A stretch of DNA of 64,000 nucleotides from Nitrospina sp. (GCA_024648695.1 JACAVV010000019.1:1-64000); one strand, 5' to 3'; positions 27,723-38,034 are shown, counted from the stretch's first letter. A program made the numbers and translations. The notes: generated from the sequence alone by a model not told the origin.

Positions 27723-29564
27723 ATGGCTATTAAAAATGCTTTGATCAACATGCCGTTCGGCTTTCATATCTACCCATCCATTCAGTTGGGGACACTGTCG
27801 ACCTTGCTGAAAGCGCATGGTCATGAGGCAAACAATTACTATTTGAACCTGCATTTCGCGCATCAAATCGATCTGAAAGTGTACAAACGTTTGTGCGAGG
27901 AGCGTTTCCTGATTGGCGAATGGTTGTTTTCTCATTTGCTGTTTGGAAACGTTGCACGAAATCAGGAATACCCCGAATTCTTCAAGTCACACCTGCAAAA
28001 CATCAGCCACACCATCGGTCGACCCGAATCGTTTCTGCACGATGTCAAAACCCAAATGGTTCCGGAGTTTTTGCATTGGGCCTCGGAATGTATGGACTGG
28101 GGCCAATTTGACGTGGTTGGGTTCACGTCCACCTTTAATCAAAACCTGGCCAGCGTGAGCCTTGCCAAATTGATTAAGGAAAAATTCCCACAAGTAAAAA
28201 TCATGTTCGGCGGTTCCAATTTCGATTCCGAAATGGGGCTGGAATATTTTCGGGTTTTTGACTGGATCGATTATGTTGTTTCAGGGGAAGCAGAACCTGT
28301 CCTGCCAGCTTTTATGGATGCACTGGAACACGGTAAAGCTGTTCCGCCGGGAGTGGTGCATCGTCAAAACGGGCAAATTGTATTTGAGGAAAATCACGAA
28401 AATTTCAGCGATTTCAAACAATACGGTCCTCCCGATTATCAAGACTATTTTGATCAGGTGCGCGGAATCGATCCCCAATCACCATTGCTCGACAACCCGA
28501 TCATTCTTTACGAAACGGCGCGTGGATGCTGGTGGGGCGAGAAACATCACTGTACCTTTTGTGGCCTAAATGCCTCCACAATGGAGTTTCGTTCGCGACC
28601 CATGGAACAGGTTCGCAGTGAGTTGGCAGACCTTTCAAAACGCTACGACACCTACCGTTTTCGTCTGGTAGACAATATTCTGGAAATTAAATATATCGAC
28701 GGTATATTTGGGCAATTGGCGGAAAACAATTACGATCTCGATTTTTTTATTGAAGTCAAAAGCAACCTGACCAAAACCCAGATCGAAAGGCTGGCCAAAG
28801 GGGGCGTCAAGGTGGTTCAGCCGGGCATCGAAAGTTTCAGCATGAACACCTTGCAGGAAATGGATAAAGGCGTGCGCCCTCTGCAAAATGTGTTTTGCCT
28901 GAAATGGGCCCTGTATTACGGAATGGAAGTCACATGGAGTATATTGACGGGATTTCCACAGGAAACGGATGAAGATTACCGCAAACAAATTGATTTGATC
29001 AAACTGCTAACCCATCTGCAACCTCCCATCTCTGTTGGCGATATCTGGTTGGAACGTTTCAGCCCCTACTATACCCGACCGGATCAATACGGCGTTCGTA
29101 TCACAGGTCCTGGAGTAGCCTACCCTTATGTTTATGACGGAGACACGCTTGATTTAATGAAGGTGGCGTATGACTTCGAATTTGAAACGCAGAAACGAAT
29201 CGATCCCGCTCTGGTGGAGGAGTTACATCAAACCGTTGCGGAGTGGAAAGCACGCCACCAATCGGAAAACTTCCCTTATTTGATTTTCACCAAGTCCATG
29301 GACTTTGTAACGGTTTACGATAACCGAAGGGCCGACGGGTCTATTAAAATAAGATTGGAAGGTGCCGCGGCGGAGATCCTTTTATATTGTAATGAGTCTG
29401 CGCAAACCTTGAAAAAAATTCAGGTACATCTTGAAGAGTTCGGTAAATCTCCCATAAATTCTACTTTGGAAGACGTATTGCAAGATTTGCAGAATAAGGA
29501 ATTGATTTATGAAGAGCGAGGAAAATACCTTAGCCTCCCCTTACCCAACAATTCCAATTTGTAA
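27723..29564 (+). CDS. B12-binding radical SAM enzyme of the RiPP maturation C-methyltransferase type
   Basis: Protein of 613 aa. An N-terminal cobalamin-binding-like domain (about 1-220; VVGFTSTFNQNLAS, IMFGGSNFDSEMG) precedes a radical SAM core with the unusual spacing Cys269-x7-Cys277-x2-Cys280 in RGCWWGEKHHCTFCGL. This segment is characteristic of the rSAM_ocin / RiPP maturation radical SAM C-methyltransferase group. The core continues with VKVVQPGIESFS. The last roughly 70 residues look like a winged-helix peptide-recognition (PqqD-like) domain. No precursor peptide, peptidase or exporter was found next to it: the flanking gaps are 63 and 137 bp. The gene stands between typA and fbp; precursor and product are unknown. 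Confidence 0.8.
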   Translation: MAIKNALINMPFGFHIYPSIQLGTLSTLLKAHGHEANNYYLNLHFAHQIDLKVYKRLCEERFLIGEWLFSHLLFGNVARNQEYPEFFKSHLQNISHTIGRPESFLHDVKTQMVPEFLHWASECMDWGQFDVVGFTSTFNQNLASVSLAKLIKEKFPQVKIMFGGSNFDSEMGLEYFRVFDWIDYVVSGEAEPVLPAFMDALEHGKAVPPGVVHRQNGQIVFEENHENFSDFKQYGPPDYQDYFDQVRGIDPQSPLLDNPIILYETARGCWWGEKHHCTFCGLNASTMEFRSRPMEQVRSELADLSKRYDTYRFRLVDNILEIKYIDGIFGQLAENNYDLDFFIEVKSNLTKTQIERLAKGGVKVVQPGIESFSMNTLQEMDKGVRPLQNVFCLKWALYYGMEVTWSILTGFPQETDEDYRKQIDLIKLLTHLQPPISVGDIWLERFSPYYTRPDQYGVRITGPGVAYPYVYDGDTLDLMKVAYDFEFETQKRIDPALVEELHQTVAEWKARHQSENFPYLIFTKSMDFVTVYDNRRADGSIKIRLEGAAAEILLYCNESAQTLKKIQVHLEEFGKSPINSTLEDVLQDLQNKELIYEERGKYLSLPLPNNSNL

Positions 29565-29701
29565 ATGCGGTTCAAGATCAATTCGTGCGCAAAACTTCTG
29601 GGCTTCCATTTCAATTGTAGAAAAATTTAAAATACGGTAGAATCCCCCGCAAGAAATTTACGGTCCAGAAACTATCCATGTAAAAACAGTTAGGAAGAAT
29701 T

Positions 29702-30703
29702 ATGGAACGAACCACCCTGGTTCAATTTATCAGAGTTCAGGAAAAAAAGGCCGATGGGGCCACAGGTGAATTCACCCGCTTAATGAATGAAATTCTTGTT
29801 GCCGGGAAAATCATTTCTCTTGCTGTCAATAAGGCAGGAATTGGAGAGGATATACTTGGTCTTACCGGTGAGGTCAACGTTCAAGGGGAAGAAGTTCAAA
29901 AGCTTGATGAATACGCCAACAACACTTTATTAAAAATAATTGGTCAATCGGGTTGTGTGAGCGCAATCATTTCTGAAGAGTGCGATGAGGCCATTCAATT
30001 CAAATCCGGGCCGGGCCCGCGAAAATATATTTTTGCGATGGACCCCCTGGACGGTTCCTCCAATATCGATGTGAATGTCAGCATCGGAACCATTTTTTCC
30101 ATTTACCGGGGACCGGAGGGTTCTGACGATGTTGAGGATGATGCCATTTTGCAGGCAGGAATGAATCAGGTGGCCGCCGGATACATTATTTACGGATCCA
30201 GCACCATGTTCGTTTATACCACCGGTCAGGGAGTGCATGGTTTCACACTGGATCCCGAATTGGGCGAATTCTTCCTGTCACATCCCGACATCAAAATTCC
30301 CGACAAGGGCAAACAATACAGCACTAACGAAGGCAACCAGGTAAAGTGGCTTCCAGAGCAAAAAGCCCTGATCAAGTATTTCAAGGAAACCGACCCGGAA
30401 ACAGAAAGGCCGTATTCCCTGAGATACATTGGTTCACTGGTTGCCGATTTTCATCGGACTTTGTTAAAAGGTGGGTTGTTCATGTACCCCGGAGACCAGT
30501 CCAATCCCGAAGGCAAACTGCGTTATGCCTTTGAGGCGGCCCCTCTGAGTTTTATTGTAGAAACCGCCGGGGGACTTGGAAGCACAGGTAAGGAAAGGAT
30601 ATTGGATATCAGACCTACCCATATTCATCAACGGGTTCCTCTGTTCATTGGCAGTCGAGAGGATGTGCTGACCGCGGAAAAAATTCTGCGGGAAAATTCC
30701 TGA
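29702..30703 (+). CDS. fbp: Fructose-1,6-bisphosphatase class I
   Basis: Hydrolyses fructose-1,6-bisphosphate in gluconeogenesis or the Calvin cycle; 333 aa. The metal-binding signature MDPLDGSSNID is at 113-123, SIGTIFSIY follows, and GKLRYAFEAAPLSFIVETAGG carries the substrate-binding loop. The RBS region is AGGAAG before ATG 29702. No RuBisCO or PRK gene is in the window, so gluconeogenesis is the safer assignment. Confidence 0.95.
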   Translation: MERTTLVQFIRVQEKKADGATGEFTRLMNEILVAGKIISLAVNKAGIGEDILGLTGEVNVQGEEVQKLDEYANNTLLKIIGQSGCVSAIISEECDEAIQFKSGPGPRKYIFAMDPLDGSSNIDVNVSIGTIFSIYRGPEGSDDVEDDAILQAGMNQVAAGYIIYGSSTMFVYTTGQGVHGFTLDPELGEFFLSHPDIKIPDKGKQYSTNEGNQVKWLPEQKALIKYFKETDPETERPYSLRYIGSLVADFHRTLLKGGLFMYPGDQSNPEGKLRYAFEAAPLSFIVETAGGLGSTGKERILDIRPTHIHQRVPLFIGSREDVLTAEKILRENS

Positions 30704-30750
30704 TCGGGCTCTTTCCTGTATTAACAAGTTCATTTCACATTCAAAATTAA

Positions 30751-32031
30751 ATGAAAATAAAAAGTATCCGTGGCGTTAAAGATATTCTTCCCGGCGAAAT
30801 AGCCAAATGGCAATGGGTGGAAGGCATGGCTCGCGACGTATTTTCGCGTTACGGTTTTAAAGAAATTCGCGTGCCCATATTTGAAAGCACCTCCCTGTTT
30901 GCCCGCGGCATTGGTGAAACCTCCGACATCGTCGAAAAGGAAATGTATACTTTTGAGGACCGTGGCGGAGAACAAATCACCCTGCGTCCGGAGGGAACCG
31001 CCTCTGTGGTGAGAGCATACATCGAAAACAAAATGCATCATCCGCCTTCCCTCGTGAAGGTGTATTACATGGGACCCATGTTCCGTTACGAGCGCCCGCA
31101 GGCGGGCCGGTTTCGCCAGTTCTACCAGATAGGTGTGGAAGCGATGGGATCGGACAGTCCTTTGGTCGATGCTGAAACGATGGGGATGCTGATCGAATTT
31201 TTCAAGTCGATGGGTTTAAACGACCTCCAACTTGAGATCAACAGTCTGGGTTGTAAAGAATGCCGACCGCAATATCGTGAAACGCTTAAAAACGCCATTC
31301 GTCAACACCTCGACGCCCTGTGCAACAATTGCCAGCAACGCTACGAGAGAAACCCGTTACGCGTTCTCGATTGTAAAGTGGAAGAAGATCGAAAAATCGC
31401 TGAGAGTCTTCCCAAAATGGGTGATTCCTTGTGCGACAACTGCCAGTCACATTTTACGCAGGTTCAGTCGTATTTAACGACCATCAACACGCCCTTTTCA
31501 ATCAATCCCCTGCTGGTGCGCGGACTGGACTATTATTCCCGAACAACATTTGAAGTGACGTCCTCGGGTTTGGGTTCTCAAAACGCCCTGTGCGGTGGTG
31601 GGCGTTACGATGATTTGGTGGAAGAGTTTGATGGACCCAGCACCCCCTGCTTCGGATTCGCTTTGGGCCTTGAGCGGCTTATCTCGGTTCTGCCTGCTGA
31701 AACGGTGGAGTCCATTGAAACGGACCCTGATTTGTTCATCGTTTGTTTAGGGGCGGAAGCAGATGGTGAGTGCTACAGAATTGCCCACGAACTGCGGCGG
31801 AAAGGTCTTAAGGTGGAACGCGATTATGAAGCCAGCAGTATGAAAAGCCAGATGCGCAAAGCCAATAACAAAAACTGTGCTTATGTTCTGATCGTTGGTG
31901 AAAATGAATTAAAGTCCGGAACCCTGCAGTTAAAAAACATGAAAGACGGCCAGCAAAATGACGTTTCCCTGAACTCGGTTACACAGGATATATTAAACAT
32001 TATTCCCTTAAAAAATCAGGCGTCGCTATAG
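30751..32031 (+). CDS. hisS: Histidyl-tRNA synthetase
   Basis: Class II tRNA synthetase of 426 aa. Motif 2 is seen in YYMGPMFRYERPQAGRFRQF, motif 3 in GFALGLERL. The histidine-specific signatures LVRGLDYYSRTTFEV and GGGRYDDLVEEF are intact, as is TLRPEGTASVVRAY. The C-terminal anticodon domain starts about residue 325. It lies 47 bp after fbp on the same strand. Confidence 0.97.
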   Translation: MKIKSIRGVKDILPGEIAKWQWVEGMARDVFSRYGFKEIRVPIFESTSLFARGIGETSDIVEKEMYTFEDRGGEQITLRPEGTASVVRAYIENKMHHPPSLVKVYYMGPMFRYERPQAGRFRQFYQIGVEAMGSDSPLVDAETMGMLIEFFKSMGLNDLQLEINSLGCKECRPQYRETLKNAIRQHLDALCNNCQQRYERNPLRVLDCKVEEDRKIAESLPKMGDSLCDNCQSHFTQVQSYLTTINTPFSINPLLVRGLDYYSRTTFEVTSSGLGSQNALCGGGRYDDLVEEFDGPSTPCFGFALGLERLISVLPAETVESIETDPDLFIVCLGAEADGECYRIAHELRRKGLKVERDYEASSMKSQMRKANNKNCAYVLIVGENELKSGTLQLKNMKDGQQNDVSLNSVTQDILNIIPLKNQASL

Positions 32032-32104
32032 CTTTTTCGCAACATTGACTCTTAAGAATCAGCATGCTAGAGTAAACAAAAATTTCACATTTTGATGATT
32101 CATT

Positions 32105-32533
32105 ATGGTTTCCAAAGAACAGCAAGTTCTCGAAGATTATATCACCCAAAACAACTTGAAAGTAACGCGTCAACGCCGTGCTGTGTTGAGCGCATTTCTG
32201 GAAAGCGAGGACCATGTAAGCGCCGATGAGTTGTATAAGCTTGTTTCGGAAACCGAACCCAAGATCGGTCTTGCCACCATTTATCGAACTCTCGATTTAT
32301 TGACTCAAAGCGGACTCGCCACGGAACTGGATTTTGGCGACGGCCAAAAACGCTATGAACATAAATACATGCATAGCCACCACGACCACATGATCTGTAC
32401 CGAATGCGGAAAGATTATCGAGTTCAATCATCCCCTGATTGAACAGTTTCAGGAAGAAGTTGCCCAACGCAACGGGTTCAGCATCACGTCTCACAAGCTG
32501 GATATTTTCGGGATTTGCAGTGACTGCAAATAA
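32105..32533 (+). CDS. fur: Fur-family transcriptional regulator
   Basis: Metal-responsive repressor, 142 aa. An N-terminal winged helix (about 10-80; LKVTRQRRAVLSAF, GLATIYRTLDLL) is followed by a dimerisation domain with the HHDH metal site (92-95) and two CxxC pairs (Cys98/Cys101, Cys138/Cys141) for structural zinc. The HHDHMICTECGKIIEF motif favours Fur proper over PerR or Zur. It precedes the glycosyltransferase by 30 bp. Confidence 0.9.
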   Translation: MVSKEQQVLEDYITQNNLKVTRQRRAVLSAFLESEDHVSADELYKLVSETEPKIGLATIYRTLDLLTQSGLATELDFGDGQKRYEHKYMHSHHDHMICTECGKIIEFNHPLIEQFQEEVAQRNGFSITSHKLDIFGICSDCK

Positions 32534-32563
32534 CGACCCCAACCTTTTATAAAAGCCCTTTCC

Positions 32564-34351
32564 ATGTCATCTCAAAGCGAGGACGACCGGGACCTTTTTT
32601 TCCTGTTTAGGCCCTTGCCCTGGATCCTGCTTTGCGTCCTTTGTTACAGTTACAATCTGGGAACCGTTCCCCCCTACCATTCTGACGAAAGCTATTACAT
32701 TGAATCCGTGAAGACCATGGTTCAAACCGGGGACTACCTCACCCCGTACTACCATGAGAACAAACGCTTTGCCAAGCCTATCCTGATCTATTGGTTGATG
32801 GCCATACCCTACAAACTGTTTGGAATCAACACGACCTCAGCGCGAAGTGTTTCTGTTTTTTTAGGATTAGCTCATTTGGGCTTAATATACCTTTTAGCAA
32901 AACGCTTGTTCGATTCCAGAGCCGCTCTGATCTGCTTATGGATTCTGCCCGGTACCTATATGCATTTTCAAATTTCACGGTGGGCGACTACAGACATGGC
33001 GTTGAGCTTTTTTATCTTGCTCGCCCTATATTGCTTTGTACGGTTTTATCAAAACCCGGCTAAAGCGCCCTACTCTCTTTATGGATTCTATGTGGCTATG
33101 GGGCTTGGGTTTTTAATCAAGGGTCCGCCAGCACTCCTCATTCCGGTCATCACCATCACCGGTTTTTATTGGGAAAGCGGGCAACTGGTTAAATTCAAGG
33201 AGATGAAATGGGGAATCGGTTGTTTGATTTTAGCTTTGATTAGCCTTCCCTGGTTTATTGCTATGGTGGTTCTTCATGGCGATGAATTCACCAATCACCT
33301 ATTGGGTGCAGAGGTCCGGGACCGGATAGCAAACGACGCGAAGTTCAGTCTTTATTATTTTGGCGTGATAATCAGATATTACTTGCCCTGGTCACTTTTT
33401 TTCTTAAGCGCTTTGGTCCTTTTTCTGGGAATCACCTGGAATGAATCGGTAGAAAACAGTAAGACTGATTCAAAGTGGAAACGGCTTTGGAAAAATATTA
33501 AATACAAAATATCTCAATTAAGGCAGGCGGCAAATCATTCCTTACTTTTTTGCCTGATTTGGCTACTGGGAACGCTGATCCTATTTACACTGTTAAGGAT
33601 CGAACACAGCCGTTATATGCTTCCTTCATCTTCAGCCATTGTGCTCATTTTGGGATACTTTTTTTCAAACTTTAAACCCGATTCTATTTATGCTTCGTCT
33701 TATTTTAAAGTCCCCTTGAGTTTAACCCTTTTATTGTTCCTTGGAATCGCCATAGCCCACTTGATCGGGTTTCCTTTTTTCTTAAATCTGGGTTCCCAAC
33801 ATTTGACAGGTGGATTTAAAAAAATAGCCCTTGTTGGACTTTCCGTTTTCATTATTGTGGCGGTTGTCTGTTGCGGAAAACTTTTTATTAAAAAGCGATT
33901 TCAAAACTTGGTAGCAAGTCTGGCTCTGATTCAATTAATCCTCATGGCCAGCTTGCACGGGGATCTAATTTCATTTTACAAAGGCTATCCACTCCTTAAT
34001 CTGGCCCAATCATTGAATGATAATGGAAACAAAAAGGAAAAAGTCGGTTTATACAAACTGGATTCTTACCGGTCCAAACTGGAAGTGATGACCGCGCATC
34101 CGGTTTTTCAGGTAAACGATCTATCAACCATGAAGATATTCACTGAAAAGGGAAGCACTGTGTATATTCTGATGAGAGTAACGGATTGGAAAACCCGGTT
34201 TCGGGATTGGCCTTTTAAAGCCATCACGCAACAAATCCATTGGAAAAAAATCAGACTGAATTCGAAAATGATTCAATCTATCCGCGAAAATGGAATATCC
34301 AAGGCTTTAGAGCCTTACAGTGAAACCCTTGTCCTACTCAGCAGTCCCTGA
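32564..34351 (+). CDS. ArnT-like glycosyltransferase family 39 membrane protein
   Basis: Polytopic inner-membrane protein of 595 aa with about 11-12 helices. The first periplasmic loop has PPYHSDESYYIESVKTM, with the Asp/Glu pair that is catalytic in ArnT/PMT enzymes, and NKRFAKPILIYWLM follows. Such proteins move sugars or aminoarabinose from polyprenyl phosphates to lipid A or proteins. Donor and acceptor are unknown here. The 3' end overlaps the convergent lipoprotein gene by 18 bp. Confidence 0.85.
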   Translation: MSSQSEDDRDLFFLFRPLPWILLCVLCYSYNLGTVPPYHSDESYYIESVKTMVQTGDYLTPYYHENKRFAKPILIYWLMAIPYKLFGINTTSARSVSVFLGLAHLGLIYLLAKRLFDSRAALICLWILPGTYMHFQISRWATTDMALSFFILLALYCFVRFYQNPAKAPYSLYGFYVAMGLGFLIKGPPALLIPVITITGFYWESGQLVKFKEMKWGIGCLILALISLPWFIAMVVLHGDEFTNHLLGAEVRDRIANDAKFSLYYFGVIIRYYLPWSLFFLSALVLFLGITWNESVENSKTDSKWKRLWKNIKYKISQLRQAANHSLLFCLIWLLGTLILFTLLRIEHSRYMLPSSSAIVLILGYFFSNFKPDSIYASSYFKVPLSLTLLLFLGIAIAHLIGFPFFLNLGSQHLTGGFKKIALVGLSVFIIVAVVCCGKLFIKKRFQNLVASLALIQLILMASLHGDLISFYKGYPLLNLAQSLNDNGNKKEKVGLYKLDSYRSKLEVMTAHPVFQVNDLSTMKIFTEKGSTVYILMRVTDWKTRFRDWPFKAITQQIHWKKIRLNSKMIQSIRENGISKALEPYSETLVLLSSP

Positions 34352-35269
34352 TTCGATGGATTTGGCGCAACGGAATCCGATGTAGTTAAAGATCTCGTTA
34401 ACAATACCGCCATAGGTACTGATTTTGGAATACACCCTGTTTTTGGGATGCACCCAGGTGCGATTGGTTGGCCGCAAGGCTCCGGCAGAGGAGCCGAAGG
34501 AACCACCGCGAATGACCTTGTTTTCCCCCACCACGGGCCCGGTGGGATTCTTCTTGACCTCGGCGGAATAAGTGGGCTCGTACCAGTCTTCGACCCATTC
34601 CCACACGTTACCGGCCATATCGTAAAGCCCGAACTGGTTCGGCGACTTTTGACCGACAGGATGAGTCTCGTCCTTACCATTACCTTCATACCAGGCGAAT
34701 GGGTCTTCCATCATATTGCCCCAGTAATAGCGCGTTGAGGTACCTGCACGCGCAGCATATTCCCATTCCGCTTCGGTAGGCAAGCGGCAAGTACCGTTGG
34801 ACTTCTTGATGAATTTTTGAATATCGTAATAGTTGATCTGCTCAACCGGGCGATCCTTGCCGATGAATTTGGCAGGATTGTATCCCATCACCTTTTCCCA
34901 GCGTTCCTGCGTGACTTCATATCGGTCCATATAAAAATCATCCAGGCACACCTCATGTTCCGGTTGTTCGTCCACTTGCGCGTTTAAGTTCCCCATGTAA
35001 AAACAGCCGCCCTTGATAAACGCCATACCGGGAGGCGCATTATCGGCCTTTTTCTGGTCTTCAGGAGACAATTTTATGGGTTCCACCTTGACGGAAACTT
35101 TTTGATCCGAAAAATCCGGTGGGCTCAGATCCTGTTTTTGAGGGACCAGAGGCGACTCGGCTTGAGGTTTTTCAGTGGTTTCCTGTCCAGACTGTGAACA
35201 GGCGTTGAGACTCAGAAGCAATGTGGATAAAAGCAGGTAAAAGAAGGTTTTCTTAAAACTCATCATCAT
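34334..35269 (-). CDS. Formylglycine-generating-enzyme-like (SUMF1) lipoprotein
   Basis: Protein of 311 aa. A lipoprotein signal peptide ends in the lipobox LNAC (about residue 24), then comes a Pro/Lys/Glu-rich linker and an FGE-sulfatase domain (from about 80). The domain has FIKGGCFYMGN, DRYEVTQERWEKVMGYNPAKF, RLPTEAEWEYAARAG, GLYDMAGNVWEWVEDWY and VIRGGSF. The Cys pair used for catalysis in true FGEs is not evident, so a structural or ligand-binding role at the outer membrane is more likely. Three consecutive ATG codons exist at the start; TGGA directly before the first may favour the later ones. It is convergent with the GT39 gene. Confidence 0.85.
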   Translation of the reverse strand: MMMSFKKTFFYLLLSTLLLSLNACSQSGQETTEKPQAESPLVPQKQDLSPPDFSDQKVSVKVEPIKLSPEDQKKADNAPPGMAFIKGGCFYMGNLNAQVDEQPEHEVCLDDFYMDRYEVTQERWEKVMGYNPAKFIGKDRPVEQINYYDIQKFIKKSNGTCRLPTEAEWEYAARAGTSTRYYWGNMMEDPFAWYEGNGKDETHPVGQKSPNQFGLYDMAGNVWEWVEDWYEPTYSAEVKKNPTGPVVGENKVIRGGSFGSSAGALRPTNRTWVHPKNRVYSKISTYGGIVNEIFNYIGFRCAKSIESGTAE

Positions 35270-35384
35270 TCCAGGGTAATTGGGAAATTGGAAATAATAA
35301 CACTTTGAAAAGGATTTACAAATTGTTTCTTGGAAAATTTAGATTCCTTGAGAAAATGAGATTTTATCGGTTATACACTAACCT

Positions 35385-35399
35385 AGGTTAATTAAACCT
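35385..35399. promoter_or_regulatory. AGGTTAATTAAACCT dyad between divergent genes
   Basis: AGGTT and AACCT half-sites separated by 5 bp, in the 245-bp divergent gap between the SUMF1-like lipoprotein and TPR genes. The half-sites match those at 3788 and 8127, but the spacing differs. Weak operator candidate. Confidence 0.2.
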
Positions 35400-35514
35400 A
35401 AAATAAAAACTTAAAATACCGATAAACTAATACAGAGGCTTAAAACAGCAAAGGGGCAGGACACAAGGAACATAATGCCTTTTTATCTTACATTAATAAA
35501 TAATATTTAACCCC

Positions 35515-38034
35515 ATGAATTTAAAACATAAATTCAATAAGCTTATAGGTAACCGACCTGCTCAAGTGATTTTTATTTTATTCTGCAGTTTGCAGTTAGC
35601 CCAATGCTCACACTGGAAAAGTGACGTTTACAATCTAAAGGCGCAGGATCTTGACACGGTTGTACATCCCATCGAAAAAAAAGATATCAAAAAAGCCAAG
35701 GAAGATGAAGATTTAAAATTTGCGCGCATCCAGTTCAATTATAAGCACTACAATATTGCTGAATTCTATATCAAGAAAGCCCTCATGAACGACCCGGAAA
35801 ACCCGTTTGCCCTGCGACTCCTTCCCTGGGCTTACTTTTTCCAGGGCCGTTATGACCTGGCCATGCGCTCGTTTCAAAAAAGCCAAAGCGTATTCCCGAA
35901 AGATCCCACAACAACTGTTGGTCTGGCCTGGACTCATTTTGCCCTTTTTCAGTACGATGAGGCCCTGGAAGCCTTTAATTGGGCTGAAAAACTGCGTGGG
36001 GATCCATTCCATATTCATAAAGGAAGAGGCTTGACCAACCTAAAACTGGTACATGTTAAAGAGGCTAAAGAAGATCTATCCAAAATTTACACTCAAGAAC
36101 AGATCGACGAATTATTTGAATATTGGGAACGTTGGAAAGGTGAAAAAGGCGACACCCTTTTGCATATCCTGCCATCCATGAACCAGCCATCCATCATGGC
36201 CCTGCCCTTCGAGAAACCAAGGTATAAAAGTTCTTTATTAGCCGAATACCCGGTCAATTTACCCGATCCTTTTGACTTCACACATGAAGTCTTCCCGGAC
36301 GGATATTTTAATAAAAAGCGTGTGGAATCGGGTCACATTCCCAAAAGGCCTGACAAACCCATAGACCTGGACCAAGCCTGGACCTATTATCACAATGAGT
36401 TTTACAAAAAGGCCGTTGATTCGTTTGAAAATCTGCCCACCCGCCAATCCGCTTCCCTGGATGCCAAAAACGGCCTGGCATGGAGCTATCTGGGCACTGG
36501 GGAGATTCAAAAGTCAGAGGAAGAGTTTAAGGAAATACTAAGCCTGTACCCCCGTTTTATCGGTGCACTCAAGGGAATGGAAGCAGTTGAAGAGGCCAAA
36601 TTGAATAAAGCCCAGTATGTGAGCTATTATTTTGGACTTGAGAAATACCGCATTGCCAAAAACAAGGCCGAATTGCTAAAGGATGAGTTTCCAAAATGGT
36701 CGCATGCCTATTACCAGGAAGGACTCATTGGGGTAAAAACCGAAAAATATGGCTGGGCCTGGAACAATTTCACGGAAGGGTTGGAACTTTCTCCGGACAA
36801 TCCTTCTATTTTGCAAGGACTGGAAGCCCTTTTGGCGGAATCGGCTCCGGTATTGTTCGAAGCAGAAACCGCCCGCAAGCAAGGCGACCTGATACAAGCG
36901 GCACAAAAATACTGGGAATATCTCGATTTTCATGGCATGCCGGAACCGACAAATGAATACTTTTCACAAGCCTATCTGGGTTTAGGATTAACCCATTACG
37001 CACAAAGACAGTTCGATCCTGCGATCTGGAGCTTCAATAAGGTGGTCGAACAAAAGGGGTTCCGCTTTAAAGCCGCTGAAGGCATGGGGTTTTGCTTCTA
37101 CGAAAAAGAAAACTTTAAAATGGCGGCCAAATACCTTTCTGCCGCTGACAAAATGAAGCCGCTCCAAAATGAAATTCAATCAAAGCTGGACTGGAGCGTT
37201 TTAAGAAGCGTTCCCGAATCGGAGGCCATTGCTCACTTCAAACAGGCGCTTGAAAAAAATCCAATTAGGGCCTCAGCCTATCTGGGATTGGGATGGATCC
37301 ATTACAAAAACGGCAATCCCGATTTGGGAGTGGAGTACTTTTTAAAATCCATTTCCCTCGATCCCGATTTTCCACAAAGCCAGCAATTCAAGTCCATGCT
37401 GGAACAAGAGCGCTACGGTTGGCAAGTGTACAATCACCTTGGCTGGGCGTATTATTTCAAAAAAGATTATAAAAAAGCTTTAAACATGTTCGAAGTTTCA
37501 TTGGAAGAAAACCCTAAAGGATCGGAGGTTCATAAGGGAGTCGGCTATACTTTATTTAACCTTAAAAAACATAAGCATACGATAGCTTTTTTAAAGCAGG
37601 CCCTAAACCTGAATGCTTCTCCGGAACCTGTTTCCATTTGGGCCGAAGATGAAAAGTCAATCACTCCATTTCCGTTAAAAACCAGCGCCCGAACGGTACT
37701 TGCAAGAAGCTATCTGGCATTAAACCAACCGCAGAAAGCACTTGTGGAATTTAATCATGAGCTAGAGGCTCATCCCCAATGGACGGAGGTGCACGACGGC
37801 CTTGGGTGGACTTATTTGCAATTGAACCGCCCCACCGAAGCCCGGTCGGAATTCCATAAGGCCCTGCAACTCCAGCCTTTAAACTATTCTTCCATCAAAG
37901 GGTTGAATCAAATCAAACGGGGAAAAGTTGACAGTCAGATTGTCCCTGCTCGAAAGAAAACCGTCAGACTGCTAAAAAGCAAAAAGCATAAAATGATTAC
38001 TACCAAATCAACCAAAAAAGCCGTAAGTCATTGA
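35515..38034 (+). CDS. Large TPR-repeat exported protein
   Basis: Protein of 839 aa with an N-terminal hydrophobic export signal ending LQLAQC; this may be a lipobox, although Gln before the Cys is unusual. It is followed by at least twelve tetratricopeptide-type repeats such as ALRLLPWAYFFQGRYDLAMRS and AYLGLGWIHYKNGNPDLGVEYF. The final roughly 35 residues are strongly basic (KKTVRLLKSKKHK). It is likely a periplasmic or outer-membrane scaffold for protein assembly, perhaps in secretion or polysaccharide export. No secretion genes are adjacent. It is divergent from the SUMF1-like lipoprotein. Confidence 0.75.
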   Translation: MNLKHKFNKLIGNRPAQVIFILFCSLQLAQCSHWKSDVYNLKAQDLDTVVHPIEKKDIKKAKEDEDLKFARIQFNYKHYNIAEFYIKKALMNDPENPFALRLLPWAYFFQGRYDLAMRSFQKSQSVFPKDPTTTVGLAWTHFALFQYDEALEAFNWAEKLRGDPFHIHKGRGLTNLKLVHVKEAKEDLSKIYTQEQIDELFEYWERWKGEKGDTLLHILPSMNQPSIMALPFEKPRYKSSLLAEYPVNLPDPFDFTHEVFPDGYFNKKRVESGHIPKRPDKPIDLDQAWTYYHNEFYKKAVDSFENLPTRQSASLDAKNGLAWSYLGTGEIQKSEEEFKEILSLYPRFIGALKGMEAVEEAKLNKAQYVSYYFGLEKYRIAKNKAELLKDEFPKWSHAYYQEGLIGVKTEKYGWAWNNFTEGLELSPDNPSILQGLEALLAESAPVLFEAETARKQGDLIQAAQKYWEYLDFHGMPEPTNEYFSQAYLGLGLTHYAQRQFDPAIWSFNKVVEQKGFRFKAAEGMGFCFYEKENFKMAAKYLSAADKMKPLQNEIQSKLDWSVLRSVPESEAIAHFKQALEKNPIRASAYLGLGWIHYKNGNPDLGVEYFLKSISLDPDFPQSQQFKSMLEQERYGWQVYNHLGWAYYFKKDYKKALNMFEVSLEENPKGSEVHKGVGYTLFNLKKHKHTIAFLKQALNLNASPEPVSIWAEDEKSITPFPLKTSARTVLARSYLALNQPQKALVEFNHELEAHPQWTEVHDGLGWTYLQLNRPTEARSEFHKALQLQPLNYSSIKGLNQIKRGKVDSQIVPARKKTVRLLKSKKHKMITTKSTKKAVSH

